From contig CAMDOT010000015.1 of NCBI GenBank assembly GCA_945903635.1, positions 1 to 50,753 of the forward strand: a DNA stretch of 50,753 nucleotides, written 5' to 3'. Position numbers and translations under genes: made by a program. Positions 1-9,379 of this stretch are shown here, in pieces (position 1 is the stretch's first letter; every line of letters starts with the position of its first letter). This DNA comes from Rhizobium sp. Q54. GTDB taxonomy: Bacteria; Pseudomonadota; Alphaproteobacteria; Reyranellales; Reyranellaceae. The notes under the pieces were generated by a model. The model did not search any database. It was not told where the DNA came from and worked only from the letters and a program-made list of their open reading frames with translations.

Positions 1-19
1 CCAGCGCCGGCGCGGCGCG

Positions 20-2503
20 TCAGTCTTTCGGCGCCGCGGCGGCATCGTCGGTTCCTTCGGTTCCCATCTCCGAGCTGCCTTCCCTCTTCGGCGGCTCCGG
101 CGACCGCTCGCCGCGGAAAGCGGCGCCAAGCTTGTCGATGTCGCGCAACCGGAGTTCCGGCACCGGCCTGGGATCGATGATCTTCTCTTCGATCAGCCGG
201 GCGAGCAAAGTGCGGTTGAGGCCGTTGGAGACGGTCAGGCGGTCTTCCAGGTTGCTGACGAACACGAACAGCTCGAAGTCGAGGCCAGAAGTGCCGACGC
301 GCACGAAGCGCACGATCGGTGCCGGCACGCGCAGCACGCGCGGATGACCGAGGGCCGTCTCGCGCAGGATCGCCTCCAGCCTGGTGACGTCGGTCGACAG
401 CGGCACGGTGATCTGGATCTCGACACGGCTCGAGGTGTCGGAATAGGTCCGGTTGATGACGGGGCTCTGCAGGAACATGCTGTTCGGCACGATCACCGAT
501 GTCCGCTGAAAGGTTTCGATCTCGGTGGCGCGGATGTTGATGCGGCGGACGAAACCCTCGTGTCCGTTGACCACCACCCAGTCGCCGGCCTTGATCGGGC
601 GCTCCATCAGAAGGATCACGCCGGAGATCACGTTGTTGGCGATGTTCTGCAGGCCGAGGCCGATGCCGACCGACAAGGCGCCGAGCACGATGGCGAGGTT
701 GGTGAAATCGACGCCGAGCGCCCCGACGCCGACCAGGATCGCGATCAGGACGCCGGCATAGTTGAGGCCGGCGTCGATCGACTGGCGGAGCGGCAGTGGC
801 GCGTCGACGGTCGGCATCACGCGATCGCGTACGATGCTGCGGATCAGGCGGGCAATCAGCATGCACACGATGAAGGCCAGGATCGCCGTGCCGATATTGC
901 CCAACGAGATGGTGACGCCGCCCACCTTCACGCCGCGCATCGCCTGGCCGAAGCCCTGCAGGATGGCGTCCATGTCGACATCCCACGCCATGGGTATCGT
1001 CACCGCCAGCAACAGCACGAGGATGGCGTCGAGTAACAGAAGGAGGAGATATTGCCCGCGGACGGCCGAGTCGGGCGGAAGCGAGAGGCGATGACGCACC
1101 CAGCGTCCCGACGGAGTCGTGGGCGCGGCGGCGGTCTCGAGCAGGTCGGATCCCAATCGGTGGAGAAGAAGCGCGATGCCGATCAACAGGCAGGTTTCGG
1201 AAAGCGCGCCATTGAGATGGGATGCCAAGGTGGCGTAGCCGGCGAGGGCAAATCCGATCGAGGACAGCACCGCCAGGCTGAGCAGCAAGCGCGCGATCGA
1301 CCACCAGGTGCCGCCCACCATTCTCGGAAGGTCGGAGCCTTCGGGTCGGGCTGCCTGCCAGGCGCGGTTGCCAAGCGCCGGCAGGGTGAGTAGCGCGACA
1401 ATGGTGGCAAGCACCAGGGCGCTGACCGCTGACACGGCTTCACGTCCCACGCCGCTGCGGACGAACGCGATATAGATGAAGTCGAGCGTGAGGCCGATGA
1501 CCATCAGGCGGCGAATGGAGTATGAAAGCAGTCGCGCGCTGTCGTTGGTAAAGGGCAGTACCCGCCACTCCGGTCGGCTGGGTGAGAGCGCCGCGGAGGT
1601 CATGCCAAACACCAGCAGCAGCATGACGACGCGAGAGACCAACTCCGGCACCAAGCTGTCGATGGGCGGCGGCGGCAGGCTCGCCAGCAGCAGCCGGCCG
1701 ATCAGCCAGACAGCCAGGATCGGCACCAGGACCAGCCCGAGACCGTCGATGGCGACGGCGATGGTGTGGTCGCTGTGGCCGGGTTCGTGGGTGTGGCTGT
1801 GGCCGAACCGGCGGCGCAGCTCGCGGCCGATCCACCACAGGCCGATGGTGACGGCGGCCCAGATCGTGAGCAAGACCAGGCTGTGGTAGTCCGATCCCAA
1901 CGCCACGATGCCGTTGCCGCCCCAGGCCGCCAAGGCGGACGACAGCGACCGCAGCGACGCGGCGAGTTCGGGGCCGAGTCTGGTCAGGACCTCGCGCGAC
2001 AGGGGCGCGGCGTCGCGATGCAGCAGCGTCTGCAACACCACCTCGCCGCGCCGCTTCGTCAGGCGTTCGAGGATCTGGTCGGCGCGGGCAATCACCACTT
2101 CGCCCTGTTTGACGCGACCTTCGCTGGCGGTCGCCTGCTCCGTCATGCGTTGGCGCTCGACCTTTACAGCATCCGACTCGGGCGGGGCGTCGGCCCCCGG
2201 CTTGATCTCGAGCGGCGCCAGCAGCTTCTTGGTGTCGGCGAGGTCGTTGCGGGCAAAGGCAGTGGCGGCGATGACTTCAGCGCGAACGTCGGTTGCCTGC
2301 CCACGCAGCGTGTCGATCTCGGTCGGCAGCAGACTGGGCAGGTCGGCACGCGCTGCGATGCGGTCGAGCTGGAGCATCCACAGGTCGATCAGCTGCGAGA
2401 ACGGCCGCTGCAGCGGCGGCGACTGGGCGAGCGCTGCGCCGGCCGCGAACAGGAGCACGAGCCCTGCAAGACTGGACCAGGCGAGGCGGGTAGAGAATCG
2501 CAT
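20..2503 (-). CDS. MscS-family mechanosensitive channel with large N-terminal DUF3772 region
   Basis: About 827 residues, a large MscS homologue of the DUF3772/MscK-like class in the inner membrane. The first ATG chosen opens a clear signal peptide (MRFSTRLAW then a hydrophobic core ending in ALAQ); a start 84 bases upstream would add a charged leader. A periplasmic, partly helical region follows, then many membrane helices. The MscS core lies near the C-terminus: a glycine/alanine-rich pore helix (GALSVGIGLGLQNIANN), then the ERPIKAGDWV beta-domain entry. Members gate on membrane tension and release solutes on osmotic downshock. The C-terminal 40 residues are low-complexity, charged and probably disordered. 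No operon partner. Family call secure; gating properties cannot be read. Confidence 0.9.
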   Translation of the reverse strand: MRFSTRLAWSSLAGLVLLFAAGAALAQSPPLQRPFSQLIDLWMLQLDRIAARADLPSLLPTEIDTLRGQATDVRAEVIAATAFARNDLADTKKLLAPLEIKPGADAPPESDAVKVERQRMTEQATASEGRVKQGEVVIARADQILERLTKRRGEVVLQTLLHRDAAPLSREVLTRLGPELAASLRSLSSALAAWGGNGIVALGSDYHSLVLLTIWAAVTIGLWWIGRELRRRFGHSHTHEPGHSDHTIAVAIDGLGLVLVPILAVWLIGRLLLASLPPPPIDSLVPELVSRVVMLLLVFGMTSAALSPSRPEWRVLPFTNDSARLLSYSIRRLMVIGLTLDFIYIAFVRSGVGREAVSAVSALVLATIVALLTLPALGNRAWQAARPEGSDLPRMVGGTWWSIARLLLSLAVLSSIGFALAGYATLASHLNGALSETCLLIGIALLLHRLGSDLLETAAAPTTPSGRWVRHRLSLPPDSAVRGQYLLLLLLDAILVLLLAVTIPMAWDVDMDAILQGFGQAMRGVKVGGVTISLGNIGTAILAFIVCMLIARLIRSIVRDRVMPTVDAPLPLRQSIDAGLNYAGVLIAILVGVGALGVDFTNLAIVLGALSVGIGLGLQNIANNVISGVILLMERPIKAGDWVVVNGHEGFVRRINIRATEIETFQRTSVIVPNSMFLQSPVINRTYSDTSSRVEIQITVPLSTDVTRLEAILRETALGHPRVLRVPAPIVRFVRVGTSGLDFELFVFVSNLEDRLTVSNGLNRTLLARLIEEKIIDPRPVPELRLRDIDKLGAAFRGERSPEPPKREGSSEMGTEGTDDAAAAPKD

Positions 2504-2749
2504 GCGGTTGCTGGATCCCGATGACGTCGTAGGGTCTTTGTCTTCAGTACCACGGCGGGCACGCGTCGGGCCATCGCCAGGGAGCAACGGTTTGCCCCGT
2601 TACGCTTGTCCCGGCACGCTTGCTCCGTCATGAGGGCGAAATCAGGGCGTGGTTCATGCCCTTTGCCGGCGCACGCCGCTTCGTCGTTGACAGGACCGGA
2701 CCGACGCGGAACCTTGCGCGCCGAAAGCGCAAATCAGGGGAGAAACGGT

Positions 2750-3853
2750 ATGGCAGATGGCCAGGGTGCGGTGGGCGAAGTCAGGATCAAACCGGACCGC
2801 CTGCACACGTTCACGATGGCGATTTGCCGGGCCGACGGCAGCTCGGACCAGGAGGCGAAGCTCGTCGCCGATCACCTCGTCCTCGCCAACCTGTTCGGCC
2901 ACGACAGTCACGGCGTCGGCATGATGCCGCACTATATCCAGAACACCACCACCGGCGCCTGCGTACGCAATCATCATGCGAAGATCGTGCGCGACAACGG
3001 CTCGGTGATCGTGATCGACGGCGGCGCCGGCTACGGCCAGGTCGTTGCCAAGGAGGCGATGGATATCGGCATCGAGCGGGCGAAGAAGAATGGCGTCTGC
3101 GTCGTCGGCCTGACCAACGCCCACCACATCGGCCGTATCGGTCACTGGGGCGAACAGTGCGCGCGGGCCGGCATGGTGAGCACGCATTGGGTGAACGTGC
3201 ATGGCCACAAGTCGCTGGTGGCGCCGTTCGGCGGCGCCGAGGCGCGCTTCACGACCAACCCCTACTGCACGGCGGTGCCGCGCAAGGGCAAGGAGCCGAT
3301 CGTGCTCGACTTCGCCACCAGCCAGGTGGCGGCGGGCAAGGTGCGCGTCGCCAACAACAAGAAGATCCAGATGGAGCCCGGCCTGCTGATCGACGCCGCC
3401 GGCAACGCCACCACCGATCCCGGTGTCCTGTACAACGCGCCCTACGGCGCCATCCTGCCGTTCGGCCTGCACAAGGGCGGCGGCCTTGCCGTGATCTGCG
3501 ACCTGCTGGCCGGGGCATTGACCGGCGGCAAGACGCATTCGCCGCGCACCATCAAGAAGGACAGCACCGACATCATCAACAACATGCTGTCGATCATCAT
3601 CGATCCCGCGTCGATGGGCGGCACCGAGATGTTCGAGGACGAGGTCGAGAACTTCATCACGTGGGTGAAGTCGGCCAAGCCGCAGCCGGGCGTGCCCGAG
3701 GTGCTGACGCCGGGCGAGCCCGAGCGCGCGCGGCGCATCGATCGCGAGAAGAACGGCGTGCCGATAGATGCCACCACCTGGCAGCAGCTCGTCGACACCG
3801 CGCGCAAGGTGCGCCTGAACGACATCGACATTCCCCAGATGGCTGGCGCCTGA
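2750..3853 (+). CDS. Ldh family oxidoreductase (malate/L-lactate/ureidoglycolate dehydrogenase type)
   Basis: 367 residues, usual length for the Ldh_2 (YlbC/AllD/MdH) fold of NAD(P)H-dependent 2-oxoacid or cyclic imine reductases. The family motif GHDSHG is at residues 50-55 and NAHHIGRIG at 123-131, which carries the catalytic histidine. The ATG at 2750 follows a purine-rich AGGGGAG ribosome site, so the longer in-frame opening is unlikely. A GST gene starts 27 bases downstream in the same direction, and a cupin gene overlaps that one, so the three probably form one transcript. Substrate cannot be assigned: malate, lactate, ureidoglycolate and piperideine-2-carboxylate reductases share these motifs. 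Confidence 0.9.
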   Translation: MADGQGAVGEVRIKPDRLHTFTMAICRADGSSDQEAKLVADHLVLANLFGHDSHGVGMMPHYIQNTTTGACVRNHHAKIVRDNGSVIVIDGGAGYGQVVAKEAMDIGIERAKKNGVCVVGLTNAHHIGRIGHWGEQCARAGMVSTHWVNVHGHKSLVAPFGGAEARFTTNPYCTAVPRKGKEPIVLDFATSQVAAGKVRVANNKKIQMEPGLLIDAAGNATTDPGVLYNAPYGAILPFGLHKGGGLAVICDLLAGALTGGKTHSPRTIKKDSTDIINNMLSIIIDPASMGGTEMFEDEVENFITWVKSAKPQPGVPEVLTPGEPERARRIDREKNGVPIDATTWQQLVDTARKVRLNDIDIPQMAGA

Positions 3854-3880
3854 CGCCGCCGGAAGAACAGGAGACCGATC

Positions 3881-4501
3881 ATGGCCAAGATGAAGCTCTA
3901 CTACTCGCCGTCCTCTCCCTACGCCCGCAAGGTGCGGGCGCTGGCGCTGCTTACCGGTCTCGACAAGAAGATGGACATGGTGAACGTCGCGCTGACGCCG
4001 GTGGCGCCCAATGCCGATGTCGACAAGCACAATCCCATCGGCAAGATCCCGGCATTGTCGGTCAAGGGCATGGACCTCTTCGACTCGCCGGTGATCTGCG
4101 AGTACCTCGACAGCCAGCACAAGGGCCGCAAGCTTTTCCCGCGCAAGGGCCGCGAACGCTGGGTGGCGTTGCGCCAGCAGGCGATGGGCGACGGGCTGCT
4201 CGATGCCGCGCTGCTGGCCCGCTACGAAGGTTTTCTGCGCCCCGAGGACCGGCGCTGGCCCGACTGGACCAAGGGCCAGATGAGGAAGATCGACGGCGTG
4301 CTCGACCAGCTCGAGGCCGAGTCGAAGTCGCTCAAGGGCAAACCCAACATCGGCACCATCACCATCGCCTGCGCCCTGGGCTATCTCGACTTCCGCTTCA
4401 CCAGCCACGACTGGCGCGGCAAGCGTCCCAAGCTCGCCAAGTGGTTCACCGCTTTTTCGAAGCTGCCGTCGATGAAGGCCACGGTTCCGCCGCCGTCGTG
4501 A
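3881..4501 (+). CDS. glutathione S-transferase family protein
   Basis: 206 residues. The N-terminal thioredoxin-like domain begins KLYYSPSSPYARKVRALALLTG, where the SPYARKVR stretch supplies the glutathione-site serine/tyrosine region, and the cis-proline is in NPIGKIPAL. The specificity ESP-like motif is seen as SPVICEYLD. The C-terminal half is the all-helical GST domain. A good ribosome site (GGAGA) precedes the ATG. It lies between the Ldh-type reductase and the cupin gene and overlaps the latter by 4 bases, suggesting translational coupling. It probably conjugates or reduces an electrophile with glutathione in the cytoplasm; the substrate is unknown. Confidence 0.88.
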   Translation: MAKMKLYYSPSSPYARKVRALALLTGLDKKMDMVNVALTPVAPNADVDKHNPIGKIPALSVKGMDLFDSPVICEYLDSQHKGRKLFPRKGRERWVALRQQAMGDGLLDAALLARYEGFLRPEDRRWPDWTKGQMRKIDGVLDQLEAESKSLKGKPNIGTITIACALGYLDFRFTSHDWRGKRPKLAKWFTAFSKLPSMKATVPPPS

Positions 4502-4932
4502 AGTCGATCCAATTGACCGCAGACGAAATCATTGCCCGCCTCGGATTGCAGCCGCATCCCGAAGGCGGGCATTTTCGCGAGACCTTCCGGGCGCCTGATG
4601 CGGGCCGCGGCGCCAGCACCGCGATCTTCTTCCTGCTCAAGGCCGGCGAGCGATCGCACTGGCACAGGGTCGATGCCGATGAGGTCTGGCATCATTATGC
4701 CGGCGCCCCGCTCGAACTCTCGATGAGCGACGATGGCCATGCCGTCCGGCATCGGAGGCTCGGCGCCGATTTCGGTATTGGCGAGACGCCGCAGATCGTG
4801 GTGCCGCGCGGCGTCTGGCAGGCGGCGCGGTCGCTCGGCAACTGGACCCTGGTCGGCTGCACCGTGGCGCCGGGCTTCGATTTCGCGGGCTTCGAACTGG
4901 CGCCCCCGGGCTGGGAGCCGCGCCCTAGCTGA
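4498..4932 (+). CDS. DUF985 cupin-like protein
   Basis: 144 residues. GTG start overlaps the GST stop codon in a GTGA arrangement, and no better start exists nearby. The sequence matches the DUF985 cupin family: LGLQPHPEGGHFRETFR at the N-terminus, then SHWHRVDADEVWHHYAGAPLEL, where the histidines form the usual cupin metal site, and GCTVAPGFDFAGFELAPPGWEP at the end. Family members are small beta-barrel proteins, some with sugar isomerase or epimerase activity; function here is not known. The last 8 bases overlap the tail of the oppositely oriented EamA gene. Confidence 0.85.
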   Translation: MKSIQLTADEIIARLGLQPHPEGGHFRETFRAPDAGRGASTAIFFLLKAGERSHWHRVDADEVWHHYAGAPLELSMSDDGHAVRHRRLGADFGIGETPQIVVPRGVWQAARSLGNWTLVGCTVAPGFDFAGFELAPPGWEPRPS

Positions 4933-5818
4933 TATCCCGGCGCCGCCACAACTCGCGTGAGGCGAGTATCGCGCCCACCGTGACCAGCAGCGCCGCGAGC
5001 AGCAACGTCGACGTGGGCTCGGCCAGACCGCACGCGATCAGCAGGGCTGTCGAGAGGGTCGGCGTGGCGTAGGAGAAGGCACCGAGGGCGCGGATGTCGC
5101 CGCGCTTCACGGCGTGATCCCAGAAATAGAAGGCCGAACCCGTGGGCCCCAGGCCAAGCGCCAAGACGGCGAGCCAGGCGAGGGGCGTGGCCGGCCACAC
5201 CGTGCGTTCGAACACCAGGTGGCAGAGCAGTGAGAGGATGGCCGACGCGGCGCAGAAGCCGGCGATGGCATCGGTCGGAGTCTCGCCGAAGCGGCGCGAC
5301 AACACGGAATAGATTGCCCAGGTGAAGGCGCAGCCCAGCGCCAGCGCATAGCCCAGCGCATGGCCGCCGGCAAAATCGAGGCCGCGGCCGAAGGCGAGCA
5401 GCGCCACGCCGGCGAAGCCCAGCAGGGCGCCGGCCACATGCGACCAGCCCAGGCGCTCACCCGCGAACGGCGCCGACAGCAGCACGATCAGGAGAGGCCA
5501 GAGATAGTTGACGAGATTGGCTTCAGCCGGTGGCGCCAGCTGCAGGGCGCCGAAGTAAAGGGCGTGATAGCCGAACAGGCCGCCCACGCCGACCAGCCAC
5601 ACCTGCGCCGGCCAGCGCACGAGCCCTGACCAGCCGATCCCGCGATACCGGGCGCGGACGACGCCGATGGCGGCGCCGATAGCGAACGTCATGGCAACCA
5701 TCTGGAACGGCGGGATCGGCCCCGCCAGGACCGAAAGCGCGGCAAGCGAGCCCCAGAGGCAGATGGCGGCCAGCCCAGAGGCCATCGCACGCCGCCGGAC
5801 CGTATCGGTGGTCGTCAT
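4925..5818 (-). CDS. EamA/DMT family transporter
   Basis: About 297 residues with roughly ten hydrophobic segments arranged as two EamA repeats, the layout of drug/metabolite transporters in the inner membrane. Conserved features include NLVNYLWPLLIVLLSAPFAGERL at the end of the first repeat and FYFWDHAVKRGDIRALGAFSYATPTLSTALL in the second. The ATG giving MTTTDTVRRRAM was chosen because the twin first helix starts soon after; another ATG 72 bases upstream is possible and neither has a strong ribosome site. Substrates of this family range from amino acids to nucleobases, so none is proposed. Stands alone, convergent with the cupin gene. Confidence 0.88.
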   Translation of the reverse strand: MTTTDTVRRRAMASGLAAICLWGSLAALSVLAGPIPPFQMVAMTFAIGAAIGVVRARYRGIGWSGLVRWPAQVWLVGVGGLFGYHALYFGALQLAPPAEANLVNYLWPLLIVLLSAPFAGERLGWSHVAGALLGFAGVALLAFGRGLDFAGGHALGYALALGCAFTWAIYSVLSRRFGETPTDAIAGFCAASAILSLLCHLVFERTVWPATPLAWLAVLALGLGPTGSAFYFWDHAVKRGDIRALGAFSYATPTLSTALLIACGLAEPTSTLLLAALLVTVGAILASRELWRRRDIS

Positions 5819-5933
5819 CGTGGCCGCATAAAGAATGCAACCGGGCTTGTCGAGCGCGCCAACGATCGGGTTGCGGCCGGGCGGATGCATGGTCTGCGTT
5901 TAGCGGTTACGATGGTGTTACAGCGGAGACGGC

Positions 5934-6686
5934 ATGTTCGTTCGACCGACTAACCCGATCAGCCATCGTCTGGCGCGCCTGGCTTTCCTTGCTGCCTGTA
6001 TGGCCGCGCTGATCGTGGCCTCCGCCGGCCCGTTGCATCGCTATATCGGGCTGGATATCGAGTGGGCCGTCACCGTCTTCCGCTATGGCTTCTATGCAGC
6101 CGTTGCCGCGGTGGCCCTGGGGCTGGCGACCATCGTACCGACGCGGCCGGGCGACCGGCGACGCGGATTCGTGGCGGCGTTTCTCGCCGTCGTGATTGGC
6201 CTCGCCGGGGGCTGGATGCCGGTGAGCTGGTTCCTGTGGTCCCAGCAGTTGCCGGAGATCAATGATATCTCGACCGATGTCGCCGCCCCTCCCGCCATGG
6301 TGGCGCTCCTGCAGCTGCGGCGGGGAGCACCCAACCCGCCCGCCTACCCCGGTGCCGCTTTCGCGGCGCTCCAGCGCGCCGCCTATCCCGATATCGTGCC
6401 GGTCGTTCTGCCCGTTCCCCCCGCCGAGGCGTTCAAGCGCGTCGACCATGTGGCGATGGCGATGGGCTGGGACGTCGTGGCGCGGGCGCCGGCGGACGGC
6501 CGGCTCGAAGCGATCGACACCAGCAAGTGGTTCGGCTTTCGCGACGATATCGTCGTGCGCATCCGCGCCGAGGGCACCGGCAGCCGGATCGACATCCGCT
6601 CCAAGAGCCGCGCCGGCGAGTCCGATCTCGGCGTCAACGCGCGGCGCATTCGCGATTTCATCGCGCGCCTCAAGGCCGAGCCCTGA
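5934..6686 (+). CDS. DUF1499 domain membrane protein
   Basis: 250 residues. Three hydrophobic segments fill the first 105 residues (about 15-33, 48-67 and 80-98), followed by a soluble domain matching DUF1499: AAYPDIVPVVLPVPPAEAFKRV, then MGWDVVARAPADGRLEAIDTSKWFGFRDDIVVRI and the closing SDLGVNARRIRDFIARL. DUF1499 proteins are common in alphaproteobacteria with no established function. The gene is divergent from the EamA gene and convergent with the sensor kinase, separated from the latter's stop codon by only 28 bases that contain a short tandem repeat. Confidence 0.85.
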   Translation: MFVRPTNPISHRLARLAFLAACMAALIVASAGPLHRYIGLDIEWAVTVFRYGFYAAVAAVALGLATIVPTRPGDRRRGFVAAFLAVVIGLAGGWMPVSWFLWSQQLPEINDISTDVAAPPAMVALLQLRRGAPNPPAYPGAAFAALQRAAYPDIVPVVLPVPPAEAFKRVDHVAMAMGWDVVARAPADGRLEAIDTSKWFGFRDDIVVRIRAEGTGSRIDIRSKSRAGESDLGVNARRIRDFIARLKAEP

Positions 6687-6690
6687 TCAG

Positions 6691-6728
6691 CTGCCGTTCT
6701 TCAACTGCCGTTCTTCAGCTACCGTTCT
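6691..6728. repeat. 14-base tandem repeat, 2.7 copies, at the kinase 3' end
   Basis: The unit CTGCCGTTCTTCAA runs 6691-6704, then 6705-6718 with one change, then a partial third copy to 6728. Read on the minus strand each unit is AGAACGGCAGYTGA, so the last asparagine-glycine-serine codons and the stop codon of the kinase are repeated three times. It looks like slippage or a recent local duplication just outside the coding end. Confidence 0.75.
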
Positions 6729-8151
6729 GTGGCAGCGTAAAGCGGAAGGTCGTTCCCGTGGCGCCGGTTTCGGCCAGCGCGATGTCGCCGCCATGGACGC
6801 GTACCAGGTCGCGCGCGATCGCGAGGCCGAGACCCGCGCCGCCGGCGCGCCCGCCGGTGGCGAAGGGCCGGAAGAGCTGATCGACGAAGGCCTGCGATAT
6901 TCCCGGGCCGTTGTCGGCGACGTCGATCAGGAGATAGCCGCCGTTCGTCCGCGTCCGGATGGCGACTGTGGTGGCGCCGGCCTCGAAGGCGTTGCGGCCG
7001 AGATTGACGAAGATGCGGTAGAGCAGGTCGCGGTCGGCGCGCGCGGTGCGGCCTTCGCCGACCTCGTTCTGCCAGGCCCGGACGACATTGGGAGTGCTGT
7101 CCTCGCCCTGCTCCTGCAGCGCGATCCCGGCCTCGTCGACGAGATCGGCGAGGTCGAGCACGGCCAGCCGCGGCGCCGGCCGGTCGCGCACATATTCGAT
7201 GGCGTCGCTGGCCAGCCGCGCCGCGCGGTCGATGGTGCCGAGAATGGTCGGCGCCAGCGCCCGCGTGCGTTCGTCGCCGCTGCGCGCCAGCCGGTCCGAT
7301 AGCAGCCGCGCCGTCGACAGCATGTTGCGCAGGTCGTGGTTGATCTTGTTGGTGGCGGCGCCGATCTCGGCCAGCCGCGATTTTTGCCGCAGCGAGGCGC
7401 GCAGCTCGCGCTGCAGGTTCTGGAATTCCCGGTCGACGACCCCGATCTCGTCGTTGCGCCGGGTCGGCGCGCGCGCGGTTCCGGCCTCTTCGGGGGCGCG
7501 GCGGAACGCCGTCATGTCGGACGACAGGCCCTGCAGGGGCCGGATCACCAGCCAGCGCAGGCCGAGATAGAGCAGAATGGCGGTGAACAGGGCGATGATG
7601 ACCGACAGCACCAGGATGCGGCCGGAATAGCCATACATGGCGATGCGCATCGGCAGCTCGTCGGCCACGATCCACACCATGGCCGACGGCAGGCGCATCG
7701 ATCCGCCGCCGACCCGGATGTAGCGCGAGCCGTCCCGCACCATGGCCGACAGGGCGTCCCAGATCAGGCCGAGCGCGCTGCGGTCCATCAGGTTGAAGCT
7801 CGGCATCGTGGGACTGGGCTGGATGTTCATCAACGCACGCTTGGGCCTGTTGGGCTCGACCAGCACCACGGCGTCGACGCGGGCATGGTTGAGCAGGCTG
7901 CGCTTGACCTCCTCCGTCACCATGTTGTCGTGCGTGGCGTCGAGCGCGAGCGCCGCCAAGGTGCCGCTTTCGATGAGCTGTTCCAGATAGACCACCCGGA
8001 AGCGGGCGATCGACGGCAGGAAGATCAGGATCTCGGCCGTCATCACCGCCGTCACGACCAGCGCCAGGATGCGCCACGACAGGCCGAAGGCGGGACTTCG
8101 CCGGCGAACGGGCCGGACGGCTTCTGCGGGAACGGTGACTTCGGCGCTCAT
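6715..8151 (-). CDS. membrane sensor histidine kinase, no adjacent response regulator
   Basis: 478 residues. A membrane helix near residues 27-47, an extracytoplasmic sensor region of about 135 residues, a second helix near 185-207, then a HAMP segment, a short coiled coil (DREFQNLQRELRASLRQKSRLAEIG) and the H-box NKINHDLRNML with the phosphoacceptor histidine. The ATPase domain shows the N box (NLGRNAFEAGA), G1 (DNGPGIS), F box (LFRPFATGG) and G2 (GAGLGLAIARDLV). This is a complete kinase of the HDLRN type, yet no receiver-domain protein is encoded within the window, so its partner must be elsewhere. The ligand is unknown. A repeat at its 3' end duplicates the stop codon context. Confidence 0.9.
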   Translation of the reverse strand: MSAEVTVPAEAVRPVRRRSPAFGLSWRILALVVTAVMTAEILIFLPSIARFRVVYLEQLIESGTLAALALDATHDNMVTEEVKRSLLNHARVDAVVLVEPNRPKRALMNIQPSPTMPSFNLMDRSALGLIWDALSAMVRDGSRYIRVGGGSMRLPSAMVWIVADELPMRIAMYGYSGRILVLSVIIALFTAILLYLGLRWLVIRPLQGLSSDMTAFRRAPEEAGTARAPTRRNDEIGVVDREFQNLQRELRASLRQKSRLAEIGAATNKINHDLRNMLSTARLLSDRLARSGDERTRALAPTILGTIDRAARLASDAIEYVRDRPAPRLAVLDLADLVDEAGIALQEQGEDSTPNVVRAWQNEVGEGRTARADRDLLYRIFVNLGRNAFEAGATTVAIRTRTNGGYLLIDVADNGPGISQAFVDQLFRPFATGGRAGGAGLGLAIARDLVRVHGGDIALAETGATGTTFRFTLPQNGS

Positions 8152-8365
8152 GAGCCGCGGAGTCTATCGAAGTCCGCTGGGCCGGCCTAGGCGCTACCCC
8201 TTCAACTCTTCAGGAACGGTCAACCCTTCAGGATCAGGCGCAAAGCCTCGCGTCCGCCGCATTTTATGCCTAGAATGGTCGAAATACGTTTGCCCAGAAG
8301 GGTGGACGCCGGTGCGCCAAGCGTGTCGGAAATGAATGGGAAACAGGGAAACGCTGCGAGGGCCT

Positions 8366-9379
8366 ATGTCGGCACTCCTCGATGTGAGGAATTTGCGTAC
8401 CGAATTTCGGACCGGCGCCGGGCTGGTGCGCGCCGTCGATGGCGTGTCCTACACGGTCGATCCCGGCGAGACCGTGGCGATCGTGGGCGAGAGCGGGTCG
8501 GGCAAGTCCGTGAGCGCGCTGTCGGTGCTGCGCCTGATCGCCGATCCGCCGGGACGCATCACCGGCGGCCAGATCGTCTTCGACGGCCGCGACCTGCTGA
8601 GCCTATCCGCTGCGGAAATGCGCCAGATCCGTGGCCGCGACATCGGCATGGTGTTCCAGGAGCCGATGACGTCGCTCAATCCGGTGCTGACCATCGGCCG
8701 CCAGATCACCGAGGTGCTGGAAGCCCACCAGGACGCCGACCGCGCCGCGGCCGAGAGGCGCGCGCTCGAGCTGCTCGAGCTGGTCGGCATCGCCGATGCG
8801 CCGCGGCGGCTCCGGCAGTATCCGCATCAGCTCTCGGGCGGGATGCGCCAGCGGGTGATGATCGCGGTGGCACTCGCCTGCAATCCGAAGCTGATCATCG
8901 CCGACGAGCCGACGACGGCGCTCGACGTCACGATCCAGGCGCAGATCCTGGAGCTGATGAAATCGCTGACACTGAAACTCAACGTCGCGCTGATCGTCAT
9001 CACCCACAATCTCGGCGTGGTGGCGCGCTACGCCCACCGCGTGAACGTGATGTATGCCGGCCGCATCGTCGAATCGGGCCCGGCCGACGCGATCTATCAC
9101 GATCCGCGGCATCCCTATACGATCGCGCTGCTGAAATCGGTGCCGCGCCTCGACCAGCCGCGGCGTGCGCGCCTCGACCCGGTGGAGGGCCAGCCACCGG
9201 ACCTGACACGGCTCGATGGCGGCTGCGCCTTCCGTCCGCGCTGCCGCTTTGCCGTCGAGCAATGTGCCCAGTCGATCCCGCCGCTCGCCGCGTCGGGTGA
9301 AGCGGGCCATCTCGCGGCCTGCTTCCGCAGCGCCGAGCTCGGCGCCGCCGCCCAGACTACTGTCCAGGCCGCCGAGTGA
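8366..9379 (+). CDS. peptide-type ABC importer ATP-binding protein (OppD/DppD family)
   Basis: 337 residues. Walker A GESGSGKS at 41-48, the [10 protein letters not shown]-loop, signature LSGGMRQRV, Walker [14 protein letters not shown], and the C-terminal oligopeptide extension with cysteines ([16 protein letters not shown]) found in OppD/DppD proteins. The ATG at 8366 sits 3 bases after GAGGG; a start 30 bases upstream adds an unlikely leader. It energises the downstream permeases at the cytoplasmic face. First gene of a D-F-A-B-C operon, overlapping the next gene by 4 bases. Confidence 0.95.
   Translation: MSALLDVRNLRTEFRTGAGLVRAVDGVSYTVDPGETVAIVGESGSGKSVSALSVLRLIADPPGRITGGQIVFDGRDLLSLSAAEMRQIRGRDIGMVFQEPMTSLNPVLTIGRQITEVLEAHQDADRAAAERRALELLELVGIADAPRRLRQYPHQLSGGMRQRVMIAVALACNPKLIIADEPTTALDVTIQAQILELMKSLTLKLNVALIVITHNLGVVARYAHRVNVMYAGRIVESGPADAIYHDPRHPYTIALLKSVPRLDQPRRARLDPVEGQPPDLTRLDGGCAFRPRCRFAVEQCAQSIPPLAASGEAGHLAACFRSAELGAAAQTTVQAAE

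Noticed and set aside
2654..4408. 584-codon open frame on the minus strand
   Set aside because: It is the antisense shadow of the Ldh-type and GST genes, with no homology pattern.
7336..8190. Plus-strand frame of 284 codons opposite the sensor kinase
   Set aside because: Histidine/glutamine/arginine-rich antisense reading, typical of high-GC shadows.
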